A stretch of 5,868 nt of DNA from Candidatus Solincola tengchongensis (GTDB lineage Bacteria > Actinomycetota > Geothermincolia > Geothermincolales > RBG-13-55-18), in the NCBI GenBank assembly GCA_015711895.1, contig MU158584.1:1-5868 (forward strand). Direction: 5' to 3'. Numbering within the stretch: position 1 is the first letter of the stretch; each line of letters opens with the position of its first letter. Below are positions 1 to 5,189 of this stretch, piece after piece. The notes below the pieces were generated by a model that worked only from the letters and a program-made list of their open reading frames with translations, was not told the origin of the DNA and did no database searches. The translations under genes were made by a program, and so were the position numbers.

Positions 1-1041
<1,041 letters not shown>

Positions 1042-1050
1042 TTCCCTTTT

Positions 1051-1055
1051 CCTCC
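1051..1055 (-). promoter_or_regulatory. Ribosome binding site of dnaK
   Basis: The minus strand reads AAAGGAGGAAAAGGGAAATG. GGAGG is 9 nt before the ATG, which fixes the start at 1041. I see no complementary pyrimidine-rich stretch in the leader that would hide this site, so a classical RNA thermometer over the ribosome site is not evident. Confidence 0.8.
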
Positions 1056-1090
1056 TTTATCTGTGATCTATCTCGCCACTCTTTGTCTTG

Positions 1091-1127
1091 GATGGCTGTC
1101 GGTTCTTCCCATCCGGAATCAGCCATC
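1091..1127 (-). other. Hairpin in the dnaK leader
   Basis: There is a perfect 8-bp inverted repeat, GATGGCTG at 1091-1098 and CAGCCATC at 1120-1127. A further CGG/CCG pairing inside gives a bulged stem-loop. It lies in the predicted 5' untranslated region of dnaK, about 35 nt upstream of the ribosome site. It could stabilise the mRNA or have a regulatory role. No T-run follows on the minus strand, so it is not an intrinsic terminator. Confidence 0.45.
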
Positions 1128-1155
1128 GTTCCATATCAAACTTAAGCCTGTCTTT

Positions 1156-1184
1156 AATATATATGTTGATAATATTATTGTCAA
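1156..1184 (-). promoter_or_regulatory. Sigma-70-type promoter of dnaK
   Basis: On the minus strand, TTGACA (-35; 1184-1179) and TATATT (-10; 1161-1156) are separated by exactly 17 bp. The -35 is a perfect match and the -10 has one mismatch. Transcription would begin near 1149, giving a leader of about 108 nt. The promoter sits in an AT-rich island within otherwise GC-rich DNA. I see neither a CIRCE element (TTAGCACTC-N9-GAGTGCTAA) nor a HAIR element (CTTGAGT-N7-ACTCAAG), the usual operators of HrcA and HspR. Confidence 0.75.
1166..1184. promoter_or_regulatory. 19-bp palindrome overlapping the dnaK -35 box: operator candidate
   Basis: TTGATAATATTATTGTCAA is palindromic about its central base, with eight Watson-Crick pairs and one T-G pair out of nine. 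It covers the whole -35 hexamer and most of the spacer, the expected place for a repressor site. Its right half also forms a second imperfect inverted repeat with 1193-1203 (AATATTATTGT, 11-nt gap, ACAATATTATT; one mismatch). Low-complexity AT sequence makes chance palindromes more likely, which limits confidence. Confidence 0.45.
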
Positions 1185-1221
1185 GAATAATTACAATATT
1201 ATTTTCAATTTTAAGGATGAA

Positions 1222-1242
1222 GGGAACCCGGAAAATGTTCCC
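1222..1242 (-). terminator. Weak hairpin terminator candidate upstream of the dnaK promoter
   Basis: On the minus strand GGGAAC and GTTCCC pair perfectly over a 9-nt loop, followed by TTCATCCTT, a moderately T-rich tail. It would stop leftward transcripts coming from the prenyltransferase side before they reach the dnaK promoter. The stem is only 6 bp and the tail is not a clean T-run, so this is tentative. Confidence 0.25.
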
Positions 1243-1457
1243 GCCAGCGCAGCAGCCGCTTCCGATACCCGTACTGTGCGGAATGCAAGAAAAACAACGC
1301 CCGGAAGACGTCCCCGCCCTCCCGGGAACCGGGGGAAGCGGCCAGAGCCGCCGGCCCATCCCGGGGACCGTATATCCAGGAAGGCGCCCGGCCTCACGGT
1401 TCACCAGGTAGCGGTGAGGATACCAGGGCACTCGGATCACGGGGGCAGGCCACGGGG

Positions 1458-1473
1458 AGACCGTCGGCGGTCT
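1458..1473. other. Perfect 6-bp hairpin with TCGG tetraloop
   Basis: AGACCG and CGGTCT flank a TCGG loop on the plus strand (CCGA on the minus strand). The compact form suggests a stable RNA hairpin if transcribed. There is no T-run on either side, so it is not a canonical terminator. Confidence 0.3.
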
Positions 1474-1673
1474 GGGGGGCAAGTGCGTCTCTTCCCCTCC
1501 CGCCTCACCCCTGAGGGCGCGCCTTCCGCCTCGGGAAAGAGGCCGCGCCGACATCTCGGGGGAAGAGCGGGGGGCGGGAGGGTCGAGAAGCTCATCCCGC
1601 TGTGCCACCTGCCGCAAGACCATGCGTCAACGCCAAACAGGCACTGCCATGACCGGCGGAGGACCCGTTCCTT

Positions 1674-1698
1674 CACGGCGTCTGCGACAGGCACCGTG
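1674..1698 (-). other. Stem-loop downstream of the prenyltransferase stop
   Basis: CACGGTG and CGCCGTG on the minus strand form a 7-bp stem (one G-U) about 42 nt after the stop codon at 1740. No T-tract follows, so it may be a Rho-assisted 3' end or an mRNA-stabilising stem rather than an intrinsic terminator. Confidence 0.25.
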
Positions 1699-1739
1699 GA
1701 TTCCGCAGGGGGACGGGGCAGTCATCCGCGAGGCCGCCA

Positions 1740-2675
1740 TCAGGTGCGGACCACCATGTGCAGCCCGTAGACGAAGTAGAAGAGCCAGAGCAGGGCTATG
1801 GGATAGACCAGGAGGGAGGCATTGAAACGGATGAAGGGCGGCTTGTAGAGGAGGTGCATGCCGGCGGTGAAGACCAGGGCTCCGGGGAGGGCCAGGGCGA
1901 TGAAGAGTTTGAAGGTCCAGCTCTGGGGGACGATGAAGTTGACCACGGCCACGGGTATGAGGAGCGCGCACATGGGGATCATGGCCTTGAGAAGTCGCTC
2001 GGCGCCGAAGACCACCCCCGAGGTCCGGAAACCGGCCGCGGCGTCGAAGGGCACGTCGTTGGCCACGCTGGGCATGTAGAGGGTGGAGGCGAAGAGGAAC
2101 CCGTAGACCAGGGGCCAGATGGGAGGCCAGGTGTCCGGCTGCAGGAGCTTCCATCCCGCGGTGAGCAGGACGCAGGCCCCGGTGGCGTTGGTCACGATGT
2201 CCAGGACCGGCTTGTTCTTGAAGCGGAACCAGGGATGGGAATAGAGGACGCCCAGGATGGCCACGGAACCGATCATGAACCAGGCGAACTCCCTCCCCGC
2301 CAGGAGGGAGAGGACCACGCATCCCGCAGCGGTGAGGAGGAAGACCGCCGCCGTCTCCAGCTTCCCCATCTCCCCGGTGACGAAGGGCTGGTCGGACATG
2401 TGGAGGTCTCCCTTGTACATGTCGTTGTGCAGGCGGTCGGACTCCACGTCGGCGTAGAAGTTGAGCGTGCTGGAGAAGAAGGAGCCGCAGAGGAAGGCCA
2501 GGAAGGCCAGGGCCACCCGGTAGCCGGGGGCGTCTCCCCCTCCCTCGGCGGCGGCGGCGAAGCCCAGGGTCATGGGAAAGAGGTAGATGAACATAGTGCG
2601 GACGCGGAAGAGCCTGGCGTACTTGTCCATCGCCTGGCGCAACCGGGAGGCGGCTTCAGCCTGCACAACAATCAC
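1740..2675 (-). CDS. UbiA-family integral membrane prenyltransferase
   Basis: The 311-residue protein is a polytopic membrane protein of the UbiA superfamily, which transfers a polyprenyl chain from its diphosphate to an acceptor such as a quinone ring, haem, chlorophyllide or glycerol-phosphate lipid. The first Asp-rich motif is NFYADVESD (N72, D76, D80), followed by QPFVTGEM (96-103), at the position of the usual RP-x-x-x-G segment. The second is NDVPFDAAAGFRT (D207, D211). These residues bind the Mg-diphosphate. Hydrophobic segments are clear near 29-43, 54-70, 109-126, 131-146, 160-174, 187-201, 231-250, 257-275 and 288-306. The substrate cannot be read from sequence, and no quinone, haem or lipid gene is adjacent. 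The start is a GTG preceded by GAGGAAAGG; an internal ATG at codon 16 (MDKYARLF) is a weaker alternative. It is probably monocistronic, with large gaps on both sides. Confidence 0.9.
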   Translation of the reverse strand: MIVVQAEAASRLRQAMDKYARLFRVRTMFIYLFPMTLGFAAAAEGGGDAPGYRVALAFLAFLCGSFFSSTLNFYADVESDRLHNDMYKGDLHMSDQPFVTGEMGKLETAAVFLLTAAGCVVLSLLAGREFAWFMIGSVAILGVLYSHPWFRFKNKPVLDIVTNATGACVLLTAGWKLLQPDTWPPIWPLVYGFLFASTLYMPSVANDVPFDAAAGFRTSGVVFGAERLLKAMIPMCALLIPVAVVNFIVPQSWTFKLFIALALPGALVFTAGMHLLYKPPFIRFNASLLVYPIALLWLFYFVYGLHMVVRT

Positions 2676-2759
2676 CCTTTCCTCAAACGCCGACCGACAT
2701 GACCTGGCACCCCCGCACCATCAAGACCCCCTAATCTAGAGTAAAACAGAAGGCCATCC

Positions 2760-2772
2760 GTTGTTCAACAAC
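2760..2772. promoter_or_regulatory. Perfect 13-bp palindrome upstream of the prenyltransferase gene
   Basis: GTTGTTCAACAAC is fully symmetric about its central C, and CCG/CGG-like bases flank it. It lies 84 bp upstream of the GTG start at 2675, a plausible place for a regulator-binding site. A palindrome with six-base arms could occur by chance once or so in a window this long, so support is modest. Confidence 0.25.
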
Positions 2773-2888
2773 TCGGGCGCATCGCCAATCGCACAGGATC
2801 GATCGCTTATGAGATCCCCCCCTTGTCGCGTCGATCTGCTTGCCTTGCCAGGATGAGAGGCTCTCCCCCCAACCCTCCCAAAGCCCGG

Positions 2889-2917
2889 AGGCGCCGATCG
2901 AAACCAAAGCGGCGCCT
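2889..2917. repeat. Inverted repeat with 7-bp arms
   Basis: AGGCGCC (2889-2895) and GGCGCCT (2911-2917) pair perfectly around a 15-nt loop. A run of five T follows on the plus strand at 2926-2930, but with an 8-nt GC-rich gap and no plus-strand gene upstream, so terminator function is doubtful. Confidence 0.3.
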
Positions 2918-2930
2918 GGCGGACGTTTTT

Positions 2931-2957
2931 AGGATCGGCAGAAACCGTCTCGATCCT
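2931..2957. repeat. Second inverted repeat with 7-bp arms
   Basis: AGGATCG (2931-2937) and CGATCCT (2951-2957) pair perfectly over a 13-nt loop. It begins directly after the T-run that follows the inverted repeat at 2889-2917, so the two stem-loops are nearly back to back. Confidence 0.3.
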
Positions 2958-3099
2958 CGCTCTCCCCGCCGGCCGCCGTTCGCCGTTGTCCAGAGGTGAA
3001 AGATCGCTCGCACCAATCCAGGGCCCCTCCTCAAGGGTTCAGTGGGGCACGGCCGTTCTCCGGGCCGGGAAAACGCTCCACCACCCGCGAGGAGCACAT

Positions 3100-3119
3100 C
3101 CCCGCGCTGCGCAGCGGGG
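3100..3119 (-). terminator. GC-rich stem-loop after the glycosylase-like gene
   Basis: CCCCGC and GCGGGG pair perfectly around an 8-nt loop, 22 nt beyond the TGA of the glycosylase-like gene. The stem is strong, but no T-run follows on the minus strand, so it is either a non-canonical terminator or a 3'-end protecting structure. Confidence 0.3.
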
Positions 3120-3141
3120 CCACCCGCAGGCGAAGGCGGCC

Positions 3142-3735
3142 TCATCCGAGGAGGGGAGGCACTTTTTCCATTATCTTCCAGAACACGTTCCGGACCCAGG
3201 GTTCGCCCTCCAGGCGGGCTACGTCCACCTGGAAGAGGAAGCGGGAGCCGTAGAGGGCGATGACGTCCCCCGCCCGGGGATTCTCCGGCACCTCGTCCCC
3301 CAGGGCGATACGCAGGGCCACCGCGGCCGCCTTCCCGGAGACCACCACCACCCGCGGCCCCACCAGGAGGATCTCCTCCGCGAGGTAAGGGGCGCAGCGG
3401 CGGAGCTGAGCCAAAGTGACCTTCTCCGGCGCGCAGCGCAAGGCGGTCGAAAAATACATGGCGCACCGGGATAATCCGGACACGAGGGCGAGGCTCTTCC
3501 GCGCCGTCTCCTTCCAGCCGCCCCACGGGTCCTCGGGCGAGGCCCCCGGCCCCGGCTTTCCCGCCAGGAAGAGGATGTCCGCCCCGGGAGAGCCGCGGCC
3601 GGGAATGCCCTTCCCCAGCCCCGGGCAAAGGGAACAGCGGGAGACCGCCTCCCGGAGGGCATCCAGGTCGGCCTGGACCTTCAGGCGGACGCTCTCTCGG
3701 AGCGCTTCCCGTTCTCCGTTCCCTCCCTCAGCCAT
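3142..3735 (-). CDS. Uracil-DNA glycosylase superfamily protein (family 4-like), divergent active site
   Basis: The 197-residue protein has the layout of the Fe-S uracil-DNA glycosylases, base-excision repair enzymes that remove uracil from DNA. Four cysteines match the cluster pattern: C34 and C37 (SRCSLC), C101 (LRCAP) and C114 (RRCAPYL). The segment YFSTALRCAPEKVTLAQLRRCAPYLAEE followed by LVGPRVVVVSGKAAAVAL is the family's typical core. Two motifs depart from family 4. The usual GEAPG is GKPGPG (59-64), with Lys in place of Glu. The C-terminal HP motif appears as FQVDVARL (168-175), putting D171 where His is expected; this alignment is from memory. It may be inactive, act on a different lesion or have another role. 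The ATG at 3735 is preferred because GGTGGAG lies about 6 nt upstream; a GTG at 3768 has no ribosome site. The gene is divergent from sigH. Confidence 0.78.
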   Translation of the reverse strand: MAEGGNGEREALRESVRLKVQADLDALREAVSRCSLCPGLGKGIPGRGSPGADILFLAGKPGPGASPEDPWGGWKETARKSLALVSGLSRCAMYFSTALRCAPEKVTLAQLRRCAPYLAEEILLVGPRVVVVSGKAAAVALRIALGDEVPENPRAGDVIALYGSRFLFQVDVARLEGEPWVRNVFWKIMEKVPPLLG

Positions 3736-3780
3736 TAAAAATCTCCACCGTGATCGAAGGCCAACCACGCCCGCGCATTG

Positions 3781-3798
3781 AATACATTATATTGTATT
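3781..3798. promoter_or_regulatory. 18-bp palindrome containing the minus-strand -10 box
   Basis: AATACATTATATTGTATT has eight of nine base pairs symmetric. It spans the TATAAT -10 candidate of the glycosylase-like gene, so a bound regulator would block that promoter. It is AT-rich, so chance symmetry is possible. Confidence 0.35.
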
Positions 3799-3814
3799 TT
3801 CCCGAAAATATCTC
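3786..3814 (-). promoter_or_regulatory. Promoter candidate of the glycosylase-like gene
   Basis: The minus strand carries a perfect TATAAT (3791-3786). The hexamer 17 bp upstream is GAGATA (3814-3809), only three of six matches to TTGACA, so the -35 is weak or depends on an activator. Transcription would start near 3779, giving a leader of about 44 nt. Confidence 0.4.
3795..3810. promoter_or_regulatory. 16-bp inverted repeat in the divergent promoter region
   Basis: TATTTTC (3795-3801) and GAAAATA (3804-3810) are perfectly complementary with a 2-bp centre. It lies between the -35 and -10 positions of the minus-strand promoter and upstream of the sigH promoter, so it could control both genes. 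Confidence 0.35.
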
Positions 3815-3820
3815 CACAAA

Positions 3821-3839
3821 ATATTGACATCATCAATAT
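3821..3839. promoter_or_regulatory. Inverted repeat overlapping the sigH -35 box
   Basis: ATATTGA (3821-3827) and TCAATAT (3833-3839) are complementary around CATCA. The left arm includes the first four bases of the TTGACA hexamer. It shares the TTGA/TCAA ends of the palindrome at the dnaK promoter but with a shorter centre. Confidence 0.3.
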
Positions 3840-3853
3840 ATATGGTTTATTAT
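3824..3853 (+). promoter_or_regulatory. Sigma-70-type promoter of sigH
   Basis: TTGACA (3824-3829) is a perfect -35, and TATTAT (3848-3853) is a one-mismatch -10, with an 18-bp spacer. Transcription would begin near 3860, leaving a leader of about 40 nt. This suggests expression from the housekeeping polymerase, as is known for spo0H of Bacillus, where SigA transcribes the gene under AbrB repression; no AbrB-like gene is seen here. Confidence 0.6.
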
Positions 3854-3886
3854 TAGCAACAAAATACAAGATATGGGCTGTATGTG

Positions 3887-3892
3887 AGGAGG
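3887..3892 (+). promoter_or_regulatory. Ribosome binding site deciding the sigH start
   Basis: AGGAGG ends 7 nt before the TTG at 3900 but only 1 nt before the in-frame GTG at 3894. Standard spacing therefore favours initiation at TTG 3900, although GTG 3894 remains possible with a register based on the upstream TGAGG. Confidence 0.6.
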
Positions 3893-3899
3893 GGTGCCG

Positions 3900-4583
3900 T
3901 TGCCGGTCAAGGAGAAAACCAGGTCCACAGCGCTGAAGGAACGCCACAGACCGTATTTCCTCGAGGTCTCCTACGACGAGATGAGCGACGAGGACCTCAT
4001 CGCCTGTATAAGGCGTGGGGACTCCCAGGCGGAGGCCTATCTCCTCAACAAGTACCAGTACCTGGTGCACGTCAAGGCCAAATCTTACTTCCTGGACGGG
4101 GCGGAGCACGACGACACCATCCAGGAGGGGATGATAGGCCTGTACAAAGCGATCCGCGACTACAAGTTCAACGACATCTGCTCCTTCCGCTCCTTTGCCG
4201 TCCTGTGCATCACCCGGCAGATAATCACCGCCGTGAAGACCCACACCCGCAAGAAGCACAACCCGCTGAGCTGCTACCGCCCGCTGGAGGCCCAGGCCTT
4301 CGACGAGGGAGGGGAGTACGTCTATTACGCCGGTAGCGGCCTGAACACCAAGGTGGAAGACCCGCTGGAGCTCTTCATCTTCGAGGACGAGGTGACCCGC
4401 GTGATCCATATCCTCAAGGAGAAGCTGAGCGGGCTGGAGTGGAAGGTGCTGGTCTCCTACCTGGAGGGGAAGAGCTACAAGGAGATCGCCGAGGAGATAA
4501 ACCGGGACACCAAGGTAGTGGACAACGCCCTCTGCCGCATAAAAGTCAAGATAAAGAACCACGTGGAGCCGCTCCTCAACTGA
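3900..4583 (+). CDS. sigH: RNA polymerase sigma factor, SigH/Spo0H type
   Basis: This 227-residue sigma-70-family protein directs RNA polymerase to alternative promoters. It closely resembles the Firmicutes SigH (Spo0H), which drives post-exponential and early sporulation genes. Region 2 spans about 29-123. AKSYFLDGAEHDDTIQEGMIGLYKAIRDY (60-88) matches the SigH-specific ARSYFLIGADREDI-type sequence, and SFRSFAVLCITRQIITAVKTHTRKKHNPLS (95-124) covers the -10 recognition part. Region 4 spans about 172-222 and carries a helix-turn-helix, YLEGKSYKEIAEEINRDTKVVDNALCRIK (187-215). There is no ECF-type short linker; the linker of about 50 residues is divergent (Tyr- and Gly-rich). The first 28 residues are basic and unlike those of Bacillus SigH. 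No anti-sigma gene is adjacent. The gene is monocistronic, with its own promoter and terminator, and divergent from the glycosylase-like gene. It could be a paralogue with non-sporulation targets. Confidence 0.92.
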   Translation: MPVKEKTRSTALKERHRPYFLEVSYDEMSDEDLIACIRRGDSQAEAYLLNKYQYLVHVKAKSYFLDGAEHDDTIQEGMIGLYKAIRDYKFNDICSFRSFAVLCITRQIITAVKTHTRKKHNPLSCYRPLEAQAFDEGGEYVYYAGSGLNTKVEDPLELFIFEDEVTRVIHILKEKLSGLEWKVLVSYLEGKSYKEIAEEINRDTKVVDNALCRIKVKIKNHVEPLLN

Positions 4584-4599
4584 GGACAACCTGGGTCTG

Positions 4600-4642
4600 C
4601 CCCCTCCCGGAGCGCCCGATGGCCGCCGGAGGGGGTTCTTAT
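4600..4642 (+). terminator. Rho-independent terminator after sigH
   Basis: CCCCCTCC (4600-4607) and GGAGGGGG (4628-4635) form a perfect 8-bp stem, with further pairing possible inside the 20-nt loop. The tail TTCTTAT follows directly. It begins 16 nt after the sigH stop codon and supports a single-gene transcript. Confidence 0.7.
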
Positions 4643-4892
4643 GTGTGTGGGTCCAACTCACATCCCACGGAGCCATGCCGCTCCCCTTGTCGCGCCCCAA
4701 GACCGGGGGACGCATCTCCGCCCGGCGGCGTGTTCCCGGGGACGGTGATTGCCCCGTGCTCGCCTCCCTATCCCCGATAAGCGGAAAGCGTCATGCCGTG
4801 ACCCCTGCAATCTCGCGGTGTCGGAGCGTCTCGTTAGCCGTTTCCAGGGTTGAAGAGGTTGGGAGAACACCCTGTCATCCCGGAAGTCACCC

Positions 4893-4921
4893 TTGTAAGC
4901 ATGTAAAGAAGGAAATAAAAT
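4893..4921 (+). promoter_or_regulatory. Promoter candidate for the CoA-transferase gene
   Basis: TTGTAA (4893-4898) and TAAAAT (4916-4921) lie exactly 17 bp apart; they match four and five of six consensus bases. Transcription near 4928 would give a leader of about 260 nt. No better-matched promoter was found closer to the gene. Confidence 0.4.
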
Positions 4922-4979
4922 AGTTATTTAGTGATAATCAATACTTCACGATTTTTCCGAAGATTGTGATCATGCTATC

Positions 4980-5061
4980 GGAAGCCGTCGGGCAGGGATC
5001 ATTCCACGGGAAGCCGTCGGGCATCATGCGGTTCGGGTATCCTAAGGGAATCCGTCGGGTG
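4980..5061 (+). repeat. Three direct copies of a 15-bp repeat in the CoA-transferase leader
   Basis: GGAAGCCGTCGGGCA occurs identically at 4980-4994 and 5009-5023. A third copy, GGAATCCGTCGGGTG, lies at 5047-5061 with three substitutions. Start-to-start distances are 29 and 38 bp. The uneven spacing and lack of constant spacers rule out a CRISPR array. They could be regulator-binding sites or a short degenerate repeat family. Confidence 0.6.
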
Positions 5062-5106
5062 GATCTCGGCAAGCGTCGCGGTTCACAGGAAGCAGGCGGG
5101 ACGGGA

Positions 5107-5125
5107 ACCGGAAACCGTCTCCGGT
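5107..5125 (+). other. Leader hairpin (ACCGGA/TCCGGT)
   Basis: ACCGGA (5107-5112) and TCCGGT (5120-5125) pair perfectly over a 7-nt loop in the presumed leader of the CoA-transferase gene. Confidence 0.3.
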
Positions 5126-5145
5126 AATGGGGCCCGCTTCCCGCA

Positions 5146-5164
5146 CCGGCCCGGAGAGGGCCGG
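5146..5164 (+). other. GC-rich hairpin just upstream of the CoA-transferase ribosome site
   Basis: CCGGCCC (5146-5152) and GGGCCGG (5158-5164) form a perfect 7-bp stem with a 5-nt loop, ending 11 nt before the AGGAGG. It has no T-run. Its position could influence translation or mRNA stability. Confidence 0.4.
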
Positions 5165-5175
5165 AGTGGCAGCAG

Positions 5176-5181
5176 AGGAGG
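5176..5181 (+). promoter_or_regulatory. Ribosome binding site of the CoA-transferase gene
   Basis: A perfect AGGAGG lies 8 nt upstream of the ATG at 5190, fixing the start. Confidence 0.8.
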
Positions 5182-5189
5182 GACAAGGG

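Larger units (their letters stand above)
1204..1739. other. Gene-free region between dnaK promoter and ubiA-family gene, rich in hairpins
   Basis: I find no convincing gene here: the open frames are Pro/Arg/Gly-rich, lack ribosome sites and match no family I know. Several inverted repeats are visible. They are GGGAAC/GTTCCC (1222-1227 with 1237-1242), CTCCCGG/CCGGGGG with a 3-nt loop (1319-1335, one G-U pair), CCTCAC/GTGAGG (1392-1397 with 1414-1419), AGACCG-TCGG-CGGTCT (1458-1473) and CACGGCG/CACCGTG (1674-1680 with 1692-1698). No tRNA, rRNA, riboswitch or RNase P signature is recognisable. It may hold 3' ends, a structured RNA or decayed coding sequence. Confidence 0.5.
2676..3141. other. 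Gene-free region between UbiA-family gene and glycosylase-like gene
   Basis: No recognisable gene is present. Frames across it continue out of phase from the neighbouring glycosylase and have Arg/Gly/Pro-rich, unconserved-looking translations. The stretch contains a 13-bp palindrome (2760-2772), AGGCGCC/GGCGCCT (2889-2895 with 2911-2917), AGGATCG/CGATCCT (2931-2937 with 2951-2957), and a GC-rich hairpin (3100-3119). I could not pick out a good promoter for the ubiA-family gene; the best -10-like match on the minus strand, TAGATT at 2738-2733, has no fitting -35. Confidence 0.45.
4641..5189. other. Gene-free region and probable long leader of the CoA-transferase gene
   Basis: No credible gene is visible; a frame of about 90 codons (4645-4923) has no ribosome site and an unconserved-looking translation. 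The left part is GC-rich and contains a hairpin at 4641-4663 (ATGTG/CACAT ends). An AT-rich island runs from about 4898 to 4960 and contains a promoter candidate. After it come three copies of a 15-bp repeat (4980-5061) and two hairpins (5107-5125 and 5146-5164) before the ribosome site. No tRNA or known riboswitch class is recognised. Confidence 0.5.

Noticed and set aside
1166..1184. Fur/PerR box at the dnaK promoter
   Set aside because: The half-site TGATAAT is present, but the partner is 3 bp away rather than 1 bp as in the 7-1-7 arrangement, so family assignment of the operator is not justified.
1217..1411. Short plus-strand frame (MKGTRKMFPPAQQ...) downstream of the AT-rich dnaK upstream region
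   Set aside because: The ribosome site is absent or misplaced, the translation is Pro/Arg/Gly-rich with no recognisable domain, and it is interrupted by hairpins typical of the non-coding stretch.
1057..1623. Long minus-strand frame running through the dnaK promoter
   Set aside because: It crosses a near-consensus promoter and the AT-rich island, changes composition abruptly there and has no family resemblance.
1758..2702. Long plus-strand frame opposite the prenyltransferase gene
   Set aside because: It is antisense to a gene with intact catalytic motifs; its Glu/Gly/His-rich translation is typical of the reverse strand of a GC-rich membrane protein gene.
2807..3628. Long minus-strand frame overlapping the glycosylase-like gene
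   Set aside because: It is out of phase with the real gene over most of its length, and its Gly/Pro/Arg-rich translation is a by-product of high GC.
4645..4923. Plus-strand frame of about 92 codons after the sigH terminator
   Set aside because: There is no ribosome site, it begins just after a terminator, and the translation has no recognisable features.
4980..5061. Possible CRISPR array from three repeats
   Set aside because: The repeats are only 15 bp, the spacers are 14 and 23 bp, the third copy is degenerate, and no cas gene is present.
4584..5189. tRNA or known riboswitch in the gap after sigH
   Set aside because: No TPsiC-arm signature (GGTTCRAATCC), no cloverleaf pairing and no conserved riboswitch core could be found by eye.
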